A stretch of DNA of 64,000 nt from Syngnathus acus (taxonomy: Eukaryota; Chordata; Actinopteri; Syngnathiformes; Syngnathidae). How positions within the stretch are numbered: position 1 is the first letter of the stretch; every line of letters begins with the position of its first letter. The notes beneath the pieces are model-generated. The model saw nothing but the letters and a program-made list of their open reading frames with translations. It did no database searches and had not been told where the DNA came from. The stretch lies in the NCBI RefSeq assembly GCF_901709675.1, contig NC_051091.1:7660967-7724966 (forward strand), in the 5' to 3' direction. Below are positions 12,501-23,264 of this stretch, one piece after another. Made by a program: the position numbers and the translations under genes.

Positions 12501-15500
12501 GGGATGGCTGCGGGGGAGTTGCATTCAGGGGTAATAGGGCATTTCCAACTTGATGTGACATCCTTGAACAAAGGCCATGTTTATAGCTCATATGAGGCAG
12601 TAACAAAAAAAAGCTGTATTAAAAAAAAGCAGATAGATAAATGTAGGAAATATTTATGTTGACTTTATTTTTTTGTTTTCTTTGCAGCATATTAAGACAA
12701 TTAAATATTACATATAAATATATATTAAATGTTTGTGAGGATCTACTTTCATGGAGCAAAAGAAAAAGAAATGATTAAAAATGTCACTCACCATTAGCTA
12801 CGCTTCACCGAGCTGTGGCTGTTTGGCGCATTCGAACAATGATTATGACCCTGATTGAATACCAACTCACTTGGCAGTTTGTTATTGCAAAATGAATAAA
12901 CTTGTTGGCATGCAATAATAATAATAATCCTCCAATGAAGGATCACTCTATTAAATCTATTCGGGGTCGAGTCAAGTCGTTAGCTTTCAGCTAATTCTGG
13001 ACGTTGAATTCAATATTTAATTTCTCTGCATGTTTTTGTGTATTCCCCAGGTGGTGTCATCCTTTATGCCGGCTCCTCTGGCAGTGCCAGCCCAAGTCCT
13101 GGCAGCCCATCCAGTGGATACCAAACCCAGTCGCCCTCCTCCCACTCGCAACCCTCATCCCCCGAGGGTATCTCCTTTCAGGAGATTGGGCCCATGAAGC
13201 AGCGAGGGGAGCAAAGGGGAGGGACGCCTTCCCCGAAAATGGTCTTCCAATTTCCAGAAGTCAACAATGCTCCAGCTGCCCAAGTTACAACTGTGTCATC
13301 GGCCACCTACAGCCATCCCACAGTGGCCAAAAGACCTTGTGGGTTTACTAGCACCTTCCCAAGTAAGTACATAGCCTCTACTCTCCCACCTGTCGTCTTC
13401 TTTTTCCGTCTACCTGCTAGCAGTTAGCTATTACGTTCCTCTCATAAATGACGTGCTTACATCTTCACAGAAACCGGAGGGATGGTGCTTCTATGCAAAG
13501 TGTGTGGGGACATCGCATCCGGATTCCATTACGGCGTCCACGCCTGTGAGGGCTGCAAGGTGAGCTCGCCAAAGCGTTATTCCCTTTACCTGGCAAAATC
13601 TTATTTCTGCCGGAGATATTGAACGCTCCTCTCATTTGTCTGCAGGGTTTTTTCAGACGCAGCATTCAGCAGAATATCCACTACAAGATGTGCGTGAAGA
13701 ATGAAAACTGTCTCATCATGCGCATGAACAGAAATCGCTGCCAACACTGCCGCTTTAAGAAGTGTCTCTCCGTGGGCATGTCCAGAGATGGTAAGAGATG
13801 TGCACACACTATAAATGGAACATGAGGCATTTGCATCGCAGGGCGAGTTGTTCAATCGATCACAATGATCAATTATGGTGGATTATAAATCCACAGTCAT
13901 AATTTGAAGAAGCATTGCTGCTTTTCACTGATTCTTTTACTCTCCTCTATCCTCCCTCCCACTTTCGTTTGTAGACTTCAGTTTCCTCACTCGTTGCCTT
14001 CTGATTTATGACTAGAGGAGCTTAAGAGTCCCAGTAGTCATCAATCACCGAGAAATTGCGACAAATATAGTTTATTTTGGGAAATTGGGACACCAGAATT
14101 GGTGATCATGCACTCAGCGTGATGCAGAGCCTAACCTCTGCTTTCAGGCAATCTTTCATTAATCATGGCAAAAGTGAGTGTTCCACTTTAGGTGTTATAC
14201 ATGTAATCTGGCCTTTATTGAAAATGTTCACCGCAAGGGGCTCCGGCCTCTTGGGAGATGGGCAAACTAGGTGACGATACATCATCTCTTTTTGGAGCAA
14301 ACATTTTTAGTTGACCTCAAAAAGCTGGAATGTAATGTAGGACTGAAAAATTGCCAGATAGTTCAGTCGCTCACAGCAAAGGCAGAATTATAAGTAAGAA
14401 TATTATAAAGGTAGAATTAAGAACCGGTTAATCGTTGGGATTTATGTTTGTTAATCTGCCGGAATCATTTTTATGTCATGTATTGATTGGCAACATTTGA
14501 AAATTTCTTTTCCCCACCCAAACTAATTTCTACCTCCCTTACCTGCCTCTTATCTTTTTTAACCTTCCCCCTGGTCAATTTATAAATGACATCATATTTA
14601 GCACTGTTGACCTAGTGACCTAGTTCTTCAGCTCAAAAGAAAGGCAGCGTTCAAATTTGAGACAGAATGCGAGGAGTGACGGGGGGGAGTGGGGCATTGT
14701 GAGAGCATCGACGGAACTATAAATAGGGCTGTCAGAGCAGGAGCGGTAAAAAGAGGGGAGGGCTGACCGTAATGCTGGAGGGAAGGAACGAGCTGTCCGA
14801 TGTGGTGACGACTTTAGAACAACATTAATGTAGAGGCTTTTGAAGTTCTAAACTGTGACTGTTTGTAAAAGCATCAAATTTGGGCTTTTGCAGAGTGTGC
14901 ATTCTAACAGAAGGGCTCTCTCTCTCTCTTGCTTCCTCAGCTGTGCGTTTTGGTCGCATTCCCAAACGGGAGAAACAGAGACTCTTGGATGAGATGCAAA
15001 GCTATATGAACAGTCTAAATGAATCTGCCTCCATGGAGATGGAGATGTCACCTCCCTCCGACACCCACTGCAGCCCAAAGAACCAGACCAACGAAGGAGC
15101 GGGCTCCGCAATGCAGTCGTACCAGAGCGACTTAATAAACAGCGAGAGGAAAACTCTCAAGAGACCCGCCAGCAACAGCAACATTGGAGCTACTTTCCAC
15201 AACGCTCCTGCGCAGGTGCAGGAAGCGGCCGCAGCACAGGCGCACCACACGTTCCAGGGAGACCTGACATCGGGATACGGCGTCCCCTCCAAGTGTCCCG
15301 TCGCCCACAGCAACAACGACAACGCATCCAATAATAACGCCAACATTTCCAAGTACAACTTCAGCAATCAAAATCAGTGTCCCGTTCGTGGCGGCCTTTC
15401 ATCTCAGCACTTTGCGGGCAATCAGAAGACTGATTCTCAGAACCAAAATTCCTGTCCTTGGAAACTAAACGGTGGAGCCAAAGTCTTGGTGAGCCTTGAA

Positions 15501-16345
15501 ACATTCTTCCATTTTTTTCACTCCTCATAATGTCAGTACGAGGGAGCTAATGTATCTGGTCGTTTTGTCTTCTCCTAACAGGCGTGTCCGCTCAACTCTT
15601 GTCCGGTGGCTCCGGCCAGTCGCTCCAGTCAGGAAATGTGGGAGTCCTTTTCGCAGTGTTTCACCCCTGCCGTCAAAGAAGTGGTGGAGTTCGCAAAGAG
15701 CATACCGGGCTTCCAGACTCTCAGCCAACAGGACCAAGTCATGCTACTCAAATCTGGCACTTTCCAGGTACATTGCGTAACCTTGTATGGCTTGTTTACA
15801 TGCGATAACGGCGGCAGCCTCCGAAGTTCGTCCAATGACTCTTGTATTGATTTGCAGGTGCTGATGGTGAGGTTCTGCTCATTATTTGACCCCAAGGAGA
15901 GGACCGTGACCTTCCTCAATGGGCAGACATACTCCCTGGCATCGTTACGGGCGCTGGGCATGGGTGTTTTACTGGACGCCATGTTTGATTTCAGCGAAAA
16001 GCTCGCCTCTCTGGGTTTGGAACCAGACGAGATGGCTCTTTTCATGGCCGTCGTGCTTGTTTCAGCTGGTAAGACACAAACTTATAAAGGCGCAACGCAT
16101 TCTCATTCCGTCCATGTTTCTAACTTATTTCCCTACCGTTACCTTTAGATCGTTCTGGTATCGTGGATGTGGGAGCGGTCGAGCAACTGCAGGAGAACCT
16201 AATCAAAGCTCTGCGCACACTAATTACGAGTCGCCGGCCGGACGACAGCACCCTCTTCCCCAAGCTGCTGCTACGTCTGCCGGACCTGCGAACCTTGAAC
16301 AACCAGCACTCCGATAAGCTTTTAGCGTTCCGCATTGACCCGTAA
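9562..16345 (+). CDS. nr1d4: Rev-erb family nuclear receptor (NR1D group), probable nr1d4
   Basis: Transcriptional repressor of the circadian clock that binds ROREs as a monomer and RevDR2 sites as a dimer. Coding exons: 9562-9580, 13051-13362, 13471-13559, 13646-13790, 14941-15488, 15582-15767, 15858-16068, 16149-16345, all GT-AG and frame-consistent, giving 568 aa. Residues 1-110 are Ser/Pro-rich, opening [17 protein letters not shown] like other NR1D proteins. The DNA-binding domain has zinc cysteines 119, 122, 136, 139 and 156, 162, 172, 175, P-box CEGCKG, and the hallmark FFRRSIQQN and [13 protein letters not shown]. The hinge runs from about 200 to 385. The ligand-binding domain ends at RIDP without helix 12 (AF-2), as expected of a constitutive NCoR-binding repressor. 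Haem-ligand candidates Cys373 and His557 match human NR1D2 Cys384 and His568 in spacing. Family certain; the nr1d4 assignment (over nr1d1/nr1d2) rests on the divergent hinge and neighbouring genes. Confidence 0.93.
9886..9891. promoter_or_regulatory. Intron 1 E-box CACGTG (1 of 7)
   Basis: First of seven CACGTG hexamers in intron 1; the others start at 10201, 10223, 11156, 11398, 11694 and 12447. About 0.6 would be expected by chance in this 2.6-kb span under equal base composition. Confidence 0.45.
10140..10365 (+). promoter_or_regulatory. GC-rich intronic regulatory module, possible alternative promoter
   Basis: A CpG-rich island inside intron 1 holds two CACGTG E-boxes (10201-10206 and 10223-10228) whose centres are 22 bp apart, about two helical turns. 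Downstream is an imperfect DR2, TGGTCA-GT-GGGTCA, at 10338-10351, then TTTAAA at 10358-10363. Clock genes often combine paired E-boxes with Rev-erb/ROR elements. Use as a promoter is inferred; it could equally be an enhancer. Confidence 0.4.
10338..10351 (+). promoter_or_regulatory. Imperfect RevDR2-like direct repeat
   Basis: TGGTCA, a 2-base spacer GT, then GGGTCA. The spacing and NT spacer match RevDR2, but the first half-site has T where R is expected and the 5' extension is weak. Confidence 0.35.
10755..10860. repeat. Degenerate teleost interspersed repeat
   Basis: The stretch with TTTCCACTTATCCGATTCAG, GGGAAGCTGGAGCTTAGCCC, AACTGACTTTG and CAGGCAATCGCAGGGCA is a decayed version of a familiar percomorph repeat (consensus roughly: cgcttatcc, agggtcgcggg, tggagcctatcccagctgac, ccaatcgcagggca). 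It lies in intron 1 of the nuclear receptor gene. Confidence 0.6.
11156..12452. promoter_or_regulatory. Distal part of the intron 1 E-box cluster
   Basis: CACGTG occurs at 11156-11161, 11398-11403, 11694-11699 and 12447-12452. A TCAAGGTCA half-site of the kind bound by SF-1/ERR receptors lies near 11810. The 12290-12440 segment is strongly purine- and G-rich on the + strand and could form quadruplex structure. Each site is only a motif match. Confidence 0.35.
14608..14626 (-). promoter_or_regulatory. RevDR2 element in intron 4
   Basis: The minus strand reads GAACTAGGTCACTAGGTCA. It matches the RevDR2 consensus WAWNTRGGTCANTRGGTCA at 18 of 19 positions, with both AGGTCA half-sites exact and the NT spacer correct. 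Such a site is the classic target of a Rev-erb dimer. It lies inside the gene for a Rev-erb receptor, 92 bp before a TATA-like box. Binding is inferred. Confidence 0.6.
14718..14726 (+). promoter_or_regulatory. TATA-like box inside intron 4
   Basis: TATAAATAG is an excellent TATA match followed by GC-richer sequence. It lies about 215 bp before exon 5, the first exon after the DNA-binding domain. A transcript starting near 14750 would encode only hinge and ligand-binding domain. No start-site evidence is available, so the promoter call is speculative. Confidence 0.35.
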
Positions 16346-17310
16346 ACGAGCACGAGGCCCGCTGAGATATCTGCTTCGGTGGGTGGGGGGGGCTTCTTGG
16401 CTTCCTATTCAAGCCGGGCCCGCCGCAGATGTCGGCCGGCCCCTGCGTGACGGATGCTTGTTGTTGGAACTTGGCCGAGTGCGATGGCGTGAGAGAGGGG
16501 ACTCTTCAAAAGCTCAGCAGGGGAGGCGGAAGCCCTTGAACTCAACCGATTGCTTGCTTCCAAGACTGTCAGTTAAACGACTTCAAACTATGTTCTTCCT
16601 GGTTGGTTCACCAAATGCTGACCTCTCCTCCCTGAAGTTCTCTGTCGGTCTATTGTCCTCTAATCCAACTAGGCAGCAAAGCACACACACACACTCCAGT
16701 GGCTTGTACAAACCTTCACCAATGACGAATTTTGACTGTACATTCTCACCTCACCTATAAATGGCATGCTCCAGACATCAACAAGTCCTTCAACCCAGAG
16801 TAGATGAGAGCAATAGAGATGAAGCCAAGCTAAAAGAATGGTTCATCTGTGCTCCCATCAGCTATTTTCACATCATGAGTAAATCACCTTATTGTGGAAT
16901 GAGAGATATATAATGATGTATTTTTAAGAAATGAAAATAAGTTGTATTGTGTCGCTATGTGCTAATCAGGGAGAAATTATTGGTCGCTCAGACCGAGTCT
17001 GATGGGTTTTCACTGAATATGTTCTTTGTAAATTTTTGTAAATATTATGCTTGGTTGGTAGTATGAAGAGTCTTGGATATGTTAATGAAGATGTTAAGTA
17101 TTGCATTAAGCCAGCATCATTAACAATATATTATAAATTGCTCCATAAACTGCATTTGAACCATGCACTCTGAATATAAACTTTTTATTTGAGAATATAT
17201 GAACGAACTAAATGTATTGTCAATTGACTGCATCACTTGTGTATATTTTGTAACTGTTTTGTGGTTACACCATAGAGTACTATTATTAAATAATGTTATA
17301 GAGAAATTCC
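16346..17310 (+). other. nr1d4: 3' UTR of the nr1d4-like gene
   Basis: AT-rich sequence follows the TAA at 16343-16345. It contains a Pumilio-type TGTAAATA at 17037-17044 and an ATTAAA poly(A) signal at 17285-17290, which predicts cleavage near 17300-17310. Short CA repeats occur near 16682-16694. Confidence 0.6.
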
Positions 17311-18832
17311 CCTGTGCTCATTTTCATTCTTAATTTTCCGAACAGGATGTTTTCATCATCGTTATCAATGCCAAGACACGACATGCACAGTAACCTAGCA
17401 ACAGAAGCAATGTCTCCACTGGTCTAAAAGGCACGACGGCATCATCAACAAGGAAAATCGGAATTTTCTAGGGCGTGCTAATAAGTAAATATGCAACAAC
17501 AAATACGCAAAATAAATATTTGGGGTTGCCAAGCATCTAGAAGGAGCTATTTTCCCCACATAAAATGATCATGGACATGGCAATTCCAGAATTTAAGAGC
17601 TCCCCAGACAGGCTATGAGACAGAACAAAGAGAATCGCCTCATTCATAGAAGTCCTTGGAAATTTGTACTTGGTTACGTTTAGGAAGAATATCTGAAAAC
17701 AGGAACTAATCTTTATGACCATAAAATTTGCCCTATTTTTAAAACCAGCCTGGAGTGGACTCATATGACCTCTGCCCAATTGTGATTGATGATAAAATGT
17801 CAAGATGATCTCATCTAGCACAATTTAGCAACATCCTGTGGGTTCTTTTTTATTTATATAATTATTATACTTATCATGCTCCCTAAAAGAGGAATGGAAA
17901 TTGTATTTTTCTTCTTAATGTGCCATTTCAAATAACAAACATCTGACAATGCTGAGGCAGCAGTGCGCCACAAAATCATGAATTTGAGCAAAAGGGTCAA
18001 CAAATCCAAAACGAGCAAGCCTAGTTCACAGGACCACACCTGTTTGGGAAGGAATAGCAGAAAGGCGGAACAGGTGTTAAGTTTGACATTCAACACTTGC
18101 CCTGTGGTTTGGAAAGCAAATGCCACTGTCTAACAAGTTTTCGAAACACTACAGCAGACAGTAACATCACACCTCATTTCTTAATTGAGTATTATGAATG
18201 CATACTTAGGCTGTTATATACTTTGCTTGGTTTTGCATTAAAGGCGCAGGCTGATCATGCATTTAAAGTTTAAAGGTAATCTGCTGGAGTTTATTTTGAG
18301 GCAATGACAATAGGGGAGCACCTTTGTAGCAATGGAGGTTTTATACAATATTTAGATCAATACCTGTCAGCATTTGTTTTCCTGCAGCCAATGGAGTGAA
18401 TCTCAGTTAAAAAGGCAGAAAAAGGCAAGAGGCAATGTGATCTTTAAGAACCCTGAGGATGTCTGAAATGCAGACACCCCCTTATTATAAACATATTAAT
18501 GAAAGAAAAAGAAAAAAGGTAATAAATGGCCGTACGTGTTTTCACAGGTATTCTCTTTCACTTCCGGGTCTTCAAATAAATGAAGTAAACCAAACCATCA
18601 GCACAGCGAATGTCTTGATCCAAGCCAAGCCACTTTAGGACACCCTAATGTTCTGCTGGATCATATTTCACAGCTCAGGTTTAAAGGGAAATGAGCTCCA
18701 AATATAGCTGCAAACTGCAGTTGTTTAATAAATTGTGGATAAAAAGGGCTACACATCACTATTTGTGACCATGACTACTTTTTGGGCAAAGACGCGCTAA
18801 ATTTATTTAACACAATTTGTTATACTGTCTTC

Positions 18833-18848
18833 TCCTGCCACCTGGTGG
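18833..18848 (-). promoter_or_regulatory. CTCF-like site
   Basis: The minus strand reads CCACCAGGTGGCAGGA, a close fit to the CTCF core CCASYAGRKGGCRS. Its position between two genes suits an insulator. Motif evidence only. Confidence 0.45.
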
Positions 18849-20042
18849 AAAGACGATGGCATTGCATGTAGAAATATTCAAATCCAGAAATATAAGATTA
18901 GCAATAATTCAATCACTAGTCAATGCATGAATCAAATACTTGTCTCACATATGCAACAATAGAATAATGTACACAACAAAATGTTTCCTCACAAAAATAA
19001 TAACTCAATTTCAAACAACGATGAGTTTTTTTTTCTTTCAATTTTGTATTATTGGGTACTTAGAATAGAACGGAACCACAAAGTGGAGGAGAAAAAAGAA
19101 AGACATCGGTAGACAGGTAAATGATGACATCTTTGTTGTAATTTCCCATCATGCTCAGTGCTACGTGCAAGCAGGACACCTAACTGAGCCGCTACCTGCT
19201 GCAAAACGTCATCTTGAGGTGATTGTAACACAGATCGGGAATGCTATTTGTTGGAAAAGTAAAGTTCAGGATTGAGTACGTGCTAAATTGCACTTGCAAA
19301 GGGAAGGATGTGCGTCGATCGCCAACTTCGAATTGTCTACACATGGCGTCGATGCGATGGTGAGTCCAACATTTTGTCGAGAAAGTCCATAAAATGTTTT
19401 GTTAAACATGCACGTATTTCGCCTGGAGTAGTCGTTTTCACAAAATGCATTATGCACAAGACAAAACAAGAAAACACACACAAACAAAGTGGCTGTGAGT
19501 TGTATTTGTTGAGTTGTTTTTTTTTTCTTTAATTTATTTCACTGATTGAGGCAGAATTCGCGGATCTAGGGCTGTTTCATTGAGCCATCGCACAAATATT
19601 ATTTACATCAGAAAAAATTGACAGCATGTCAGCAAACACAAATGTCACAGAATTGTCACAGTATATTGAAATATAGTCAATTCGTAGCGTGTATTTGCTG
19701 CTACAGGGTTGACACCAGGAATATGTTTGACAGTCACTTTTTTTTTTTCCAACTTTTAAAAATAATTTTACATCTTTGTTGGTTTGAGGTAATTTTTCCT
19801 TTTTTTTTTCTCAATTTAAAAAAAAAAAAAATTACATGTCTTTTTGTTGGCTTAGGATACTTTTTTAGGGGGACAGTTTTTCCAATCAGAAACCCTATAT
19901 GTGTGCCTGCCAAGGGGGTGATGTAAAGCTTGCCAGTAAATCTCATTATTAAACCATGTGACGGTCATAAGAGCATCATAATGTTCTTAACTTCCATCTT
20001 ATTAGTCAGCAATTACCAAACCAGTCTCTTACACAAAGCATG

Positions 20043-20055
20043 AGGTCATAGGTCA
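20043..20055 (+). promoter_or_regulatory. Perfect DR1 nuclear receptor element
   Basis: AGGTCATAGGTCA is two exact AGGTCA half-sites with one spacer base, the consensus for PPAR-RXR, HNF4 or COUP-TF. It lies about 600 bp upstream of the faim2-like start codon. Which receptor binds, if any, cannot be told. Confidence 0.5.
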
Positions 20056-20649
20056 CCTGGTTGAAGATGGAGTTGAAATTAAGGATCATGTTTGTACTTT
20101 ACAGCAGAAATGAATATTGTCTGTGCCTCCTACTGATGCGTACCAATGATGTTTATGGTCCATGATCTCGGAATTATTGAAGAAACCCAATGATATGATA
20201 GAAATGCAATTCAAAATTTGAGGACATTTGAGTGATTTATTGTTTGCTCTTCGATGATGGAGCATCTCAAATGAAGGAGAAAGGCCTCATTGAGAGAATT
20301 AAACAACACATTTGTTTATTTAAGAACAATGGTACAGTCTGGCTTTATCTGGATGTTTGGAGACTACCTGTACTCTTCTAGAGCACGCTCGTTAGAAAAA
20401 GAAAGAGGGGAGGTGGATCGGGGTTAGAAAGAGATTAACCACATGGAGGATGGACGGTAAAGCTGCTGCGTAATCCGCACCGTCCAAACAAAATCAGGGC
20501 AACAACAACTCGCATACTTTGCATGACATGCTAGCTGTCAAGTGAGGAACACGGAGCTAAGAGTCTTCTGATTTTTGGATCTTCTTGGGAGAAACAGACT
20601 GACAACAAAACATCTTCCTCCTCCTCAACATCATCACCAAGGGAGAACC

Positions 20650-22860
20650 ATGAAAAAGGCAAAGGTATGTTTTAATGTTGAACCACCGATAACTGTTTAA
20701 CGTTGCTGCAAGATAGTCGTTAATCTGTAACCGTGATATGAAAAGTGTTCTCATATATTAGTGTAAAAGAATAAGTCTTGATTGTACATTATTTACATTG
20801 CTAGCTTCTTTTAGATGTAGAGGCCGCACATTCAATGTAATATTTGTGTTTGTGTTAAATGCGCTAGTGACTTTGGAAAATTGGAAAAAGAATTCACTTG
20901 TCTCATTGTTGATTGTGAGCTACTCATTGTTAAAGTTAGACTGCTACGGGAACATCGTTTACTTCACTATGACACCGACATTGAAACAGGAGTTCAGAAC
21001 AGCTAGAGAGAGCTACTTTCTTGCAGTTCAAGTTTTATTTCAGAAAACCTATCATCCACGTGTGTAGTATCAAACTCGATCTGGCCATCGCATCTTTTTT
21101 ATTTTTTTAAATATGATTTTTTTGCTAACCACAGCAAAGTCAAGTTATACTTCCTATTGGACAAAAATTGGAACTTACTTAATACAGTATTTCTAGTTGG
21201 TTGTCGTCTTCGGGTTTTTAAACTCAGTGTGAAGTTGAAAATATATAAGGCAATACTTAAATGCAGGGGAAATTGCGTCTTTTGCAATATTAGTAATATG
21301 ATGAGGTGATTATACAGTACCAGTCATAAGTTTGGAAACCCCTTCTAATTCTGTGTTTTTTCATTATGTAGAAAATTCTCAAATTGTAGATTGATAATTA
21401 ATACTATTGGAATTATATGGTAAACATAAGATGTTAATCAAAGCCAAAAGGTAAATCAAGAGTCTTCGAAGTAGGCACGTGTCGGTATTTTCTCACTCAG
21501 CTTTATGATGTATGCTTTATAATCTAGATTTACTTTCAGTTCACAGCGGCACATTATCAAGAGCTTGAATTTCTTAGCTTGAATTGTTTCAAAACTTTTG
21601 ACTGGTACTTCCACATATGATTTCCACAATCAGGACGCCCTATAAGGTAAACCCAAACTACGATTTGGTCCGTGATGACAAAATATGTTGACACTCTTTT
21701 TGACTATATGTGCAGTTCAAGTGATTCTAACACTGTTTATTTCAGCAGGTCGACAATGACAATGAACCACCAACCTATCAGGAAACGGTCGCAGGTAAAA
21801 TGCTAAAAACGTCTCGTTAAATTATTAAAATACACTTTTTTAATTTTTCATATTGTGACAATGTTAAGATCATATCTGTGTTTTCTCACAAAGGCATTGA
21901 GGAGATGCAGGTCCAGTTTTTGTGGGATGACCAGACCGTCAGGCGGACCTTCATCAGGAAGGTAAACATATTATTTTACCAGCAAGAGTAATACTTGTAT
22001 ATGACAACTATCTAGAAAATAAAGGTGCTTGATGAAGACACAAAATTTCTTTGCAGGTCTATGCCATTCTCATGGTCCAACTCTTAGTGACTGTGGGAAT
22101 TGTTGCCCTCTTTACATTTTGGTAAGATCTCTTCCATATACTAAAACAATTATGCATACTGTGAACTCACTGATGGCGATATTAGGAAAACTGGTGTGCC
22201 GCTAGTCACAAGCAACCCCCACCTGACTATATCAACAGCTTTACCTAGAGAAGTGCTATTTATCTCAAGATAACATGTCCAACAATACTAATTGCAGCTC
22301 TGCTTACCATTTGGCTTTGACATAAAACACTTGAAAGAGACGGATCTTCACCCAGCCTAGTTCTCAAGTCACGGGCAGATTAAATTCGAGTGAAGGCCTT
22401 TATTATGTAAATGAGCACAACTGTGATGTCACCAGCCCAACATTAGGTTGTCCCTAATTAAGTGGGCAGTGATTGCTATATGTCATGCACTCTAACGTTC
22501 TCTCGGTTTTTCTGTTTGTTTTTGCAGCGCACCCGTCAGGTTCTTCATCCAGACTCACCCGAGCTTGTACATGGCATCTTAGTAAGTGCAAGCGCATCAA
22601 CTTGTATTCAAGTGTTACATTTTGTTTTTAATCTTGTTGTTTGACCTTTCTGCACAGTCTCCTGTTCTTTGTCACATACATCGCTCTGTCCTGCTGTGGG
22701 GACTTGAGGTAACGCTATTTTTCAATGATTAAAAAAGACCCAATCCTGAGAATCTGAACGGAATCATAATCTTTTTTTTTTTTTGTTCCTCAACAGGAGG
22801 CAGGTTCCCTGGAACATCATTTTGTTAGTTATCTTTGTGAGTATTCCTCATTGTTATTAT

Positions 22861-22893
<33 letters not shown>

Positions 22894-23172
22894 TGGCCAG
22901 CGTGAAATATCTGCTTTCTCTCATCGCACAGACTTTAAGCATGGCCTTCATGATGGGATTTGTGTCGAGGTGAGTTCATATTTGGGTCACATGGACACTG
23001 ATTTTGATTGCGTGTTCTGCTCTGTAGTAAGAAATATGCGACTGAGCTAGCTCTGCCTTTCTCCAGCTTTTACAACACCAAGTCGGTGATGCTGTGTTTG
23101 GGAATCACCGCCATTGTCTGCTTCTCGATCACCGTCTTCAGCTTCCAAAGCAAAGTGAGTCAAAGATGACTC

Positions 23173-23264
<92 letters not shown>

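Larger units (their letters stand above)
17311..20450. other. Intergenic region between nr1d4-like and faim2-like genes
   Basis: AT-rich DNA without a recognisable exon. It holds a strong CTCF-like site at 18833-18848 (minus) and an exact DR1 nuclear-receptor element at 20043-20055. Poly-T and poly-A runs account for the open frames near 19.5-19.95 kb. Confidence 0.6.

Noticed and set aside
12029-12571. 180-codon open frame on the - strand
   Set aside because: Sits in intron 1 of the nuclear receptor over a G-rich tract; no family resemblance.
14880-14940. In-frame extension upstream of exon 5, as if translation began in intron 4
   Set aside because: The apparent start is TTG, not ATG. The stretch is the polypyrimidine tract of a normal acceptor that keeps frame with the known Rev-erb exon junction.
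15629-16045. 138-codon antisense open frame opposite the ligand-binding domain exons
   Set aside because: Shadow of conserved coding sequence on the other strand, spanning an intron.
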